This document shows positions 33,132 to 34,161 of a DNA stretch of 34,161 nt, in pieces. This DNA is from Lujinxingiaceae bacterium (GTDB lineage: Bacteria > Myxococcota_A > Bradymonadia > Bradymonadales > Bradymonadaceae). The position numbers were made by a program, and so were the translations under genes. Location of the stretch: contig JACCWM010000043.1 of assembly GCA_013697635.1 (NCBI GenBank), positions 1-34,161 of the forward strand, written 5' to 3'. The notes beneath the pieces were generated by a model. The model was not told the origin of the DNA, searched no databases, and was given only the letters and a program-made list of their open reading frames with translations. The number at the start of each line of letters is the position of its first letter. Position 1 is the first letter of the stretch.

Positions 33132-33168
33132 AAAAAAGCCCCGGCCTTTTTTGGCCGGGGCTTTTTTT
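33132..33168. terminator. Strong bidirectional intrinsic terminator
   Basis: A perfect 9-bp stem (GCCCCGGCC at 33138-33146 and GGCCGGGGC at 33153-33161) with loop TTTTTT has seven T after it on the plus strand and six on the minus strand. On the minus strand it ends transcription 33 bases after the stop of the right-edge lipoprotein gene and isolates the beta-helix lipoprotein downstream. It is the clearest intrinsic terminator in the window. Confidence 0.93.
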
Positions 33169-33201
33169 CATGACGAGCAGTTCTTAGAGAGCTGCCAGAA
33201 C

Positions 33202-34161
33202 TTACTCAGCGTCGATACCGGTGATGACAGCGCCGGAAGCCTCGAAGGTGGCGCCGATGCTGAAGGCGTCTCCCTGGGTGGGGTTCTTGCCGGTGGTGTC
33301 GATGTCCGCAAAGATGCCTACGAAGGAAACGGCACCGCAGTTGTCGGCGATCGTCGCGCAGGAGCTGCCGGCGGTGCAGGTGTTGATCTTGTTGCCTTCA
33401 CAGTCGTCGAGTATCTTGGCCGGGCTCCCCATGCACTCGCAGGTGCTGGCGAAGTTGTTAACGGCGTCGTAGATCTCCTCGAGCATGATGATGCCGCCAA
33501 TCTTGCCGTTGGTCAGCGCAACACCGGTCTCCAGGTCGCTGCGAGCCGGAACGGGCGTCGCCGCGATGAGGGCTTCGCGGATGTTCAGGCGAAGCGTGGT
33601 GCCGAGCAGATCGATCTCAAGAAAGATGTTGCCCGGGCCGGCGGCGATCTTGTTGCCGGCAAGGGTGGCGCCAGGCAGGATGGCTGCCGGATAGGTGCCA
33701 TCGTCGATGCTGGCCGGATCGATCTTGACCGTGTTGTTGCCAGCGGCGTCGATCTCGGTGATCCCGTCGTACTTGGCCAGAAAGAAGTTGATCGAGAACT
33801 CACCGGCCTGCAGGTTGTCGAGACCGGCATGCTCGAGTACGAGCACCAGGCTGCCACTTGCGATGCTCTCGGCGATCGTATCGTTGATGCTGTCAAGCTG
33901 GCCTGCAAGCGACAGCGCGCCGCCCAGGCCGTTGTCGAACGGGTCACCAATCGCGTCGTAGGGGAACTTGAAGCAGCACTCATCGTCGCCCGCGATCACG
34001 AACGAGGTGATGACTGAAGCCGTGCCCCACTCGAAGGTGTCGGGATCGGCCGTGCAGCGCTCCGGAGCCGGCGTGTCGCTGCACTTGGGCTGCGAAGGCA
34101 CCGGGTCAATGTTGTTGGTGTTGTTGGTGTTGTTCGTGTTGTTGGTGTTGTTGGTGTTGTT
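33202..34161 (-). CDS. Secreted cysteine-rich lipoprotein-like protein, N-terminus cut by window edge
   Basis: The visible 319 residues are the C-terminal part of a gene that starts beyond the right edge. It opens with an Asn-Asn-Thr repeat linker (coded at about 34111-34161), typical of the stretch after a lipobox in such proteins. A domain of unknown family follows, with many cysteines: SDTPAPERC, GDDECCFKF and a Cys-rich block around TCECMGSPAKILDDCEGNKI and CTAGSSCATIADNC. The middle has beta-rich stretches such as NIFLEIDLLGTTLRLNIREA. It is probably a surface-exposed, disulfide-containing lipoprotein, but the signal peptide is not visible here. I do not recognise the family. Confidence 0.78.
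   Translation of the reverse strand, partial: NNTNNTNNTNNTNNTNNIDPVPSQPKCSDTPAPERCTADPDTFEWGTASVITSFVIAGDDECCFKFPYDAIGDPFDNGLGGALSLAGQLDSINDTIAESIASGSLVLVLEHAGLDNLQAGEFSINFFLAKYDGITEIDAAGNNTVKIDPASIDDGTYPAAILPGATLAGNKIAAGPGNIFLEIDLLGTTLRLNIREALIAATPVPARSDLETGVALTNGKIGGIIMLEEIYDAVNNFASTCECMGSPAKILDDCEGNKINTCTAGSSCATIADNCGAVSFVGIFADIDTTGKNPTQGDAFSIGATFEASGAVITGIDAE
34111..34161 (-). repeat. 9-bp tandem repeat coding for Asn-Asn-Thr
   Basis: GTTGTTGGT-type units (GGT sometimes CGT) run to the edge of the window and encode (Asn-Asn-Thr)n on the minus strand, the linker of the right-edge lipoprotein. The total number of units is unknown because the repeat is cut by the edge. Confidence 0.9.

Noticed and set aside
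33106-34017. Plus-strand frame of 303 codons opposite the right-edge lipoprotein
   Set aside because: It starts by reading through the strong intrinsic terminator and is antisense to a cysteine-rich secreted protein.

Overview
The window is GC-rich bacterial DNA with strongly GC-biased third codon positions, and that bias leaves long stop-free antisense frames opposite most real genes. Several signs point to a Deltaproteobacteria-like lineage such as Myxococcota or Bradymonadales. There are many predicted secreted lipoproteins with Asp/Val-rich or Asn-Asn-Thr linkers (an RCC1 propeller, ASH domains, a collagen-like protein, a beta-helix). There is also a Ser/Thr kinase-AAA-TPR giant, an ECF sigma/anti-sigma pair and paired LuxR regulators. 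The taxonomic placement is an inference from protein style, not from a marker gene. I saw no rRNA, tRNA, CRISPR array, insertion sequence or prophage.

Left part (1-8.9 kb). A minus-strand run holds a GT-C-like membrane protein, a small membrane protein, 2-oxopent-4-enoate hydratase and an acetaldehyde dehydrogenase cut by the left edge. The last two are consecutive-pathway enzymes of aromatic meta-cleavage. Facing away from this run are two secreted lipoproteins (seven RCC1 repeats; ASH domains). They are followed by a predicted outer-membrane barrel protein with a recognisable promoter and Shine-Dalgarno site, and by the two subunits of a 3-oxoacid CoA-transferase.

Middle part (8.9-21 kb). 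An RNB-family exoribonuclease is followed by a 1256-residue kinase-AAA-TPR protein, an unrecognised protein with faint GNAT-like features, and a B12-binding-type radical SAM protein. On the minus strand lies a sulfur-handling operon: rhodanese-DUF2892, then a TauE/SafE exporter, then an ArsR regulator. It is headed by a near-perfect 17-bp inverted repeat that overlaps the likely promoter. Upstream of it are two LuxR-type regulator genes.

Right part (21-34 kb). This part holds a collagen-like lipoprotein with six Cys-bounded cassettes and a cell-envelope signalling cluster. The cluster reads HEAT-like lipoprotein, ECF sigma factor, atypical anti-sigma factor with TPR, then M50 site-2 protease with CBS domains, all on the minus strand. 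Next come a FrnE/DsbA-like gene that appears to have lost its middle by an in-frame deletion, a DUF3817 membrane protein, a five-domain bacterial PH membrane protein, a duplicated beta-helix lipoprotein, a strong bidirectional terminator, and a lipoprotein cut by the right edge.

The most interesting items are the sulfur operon operator and its two-cysteine ArsR protein, the sigma/anti-sigma/site-2-protease cluster, the internally deleted FrnE gene, the five-PH-domain protein, and the collagen-like cassette protein.
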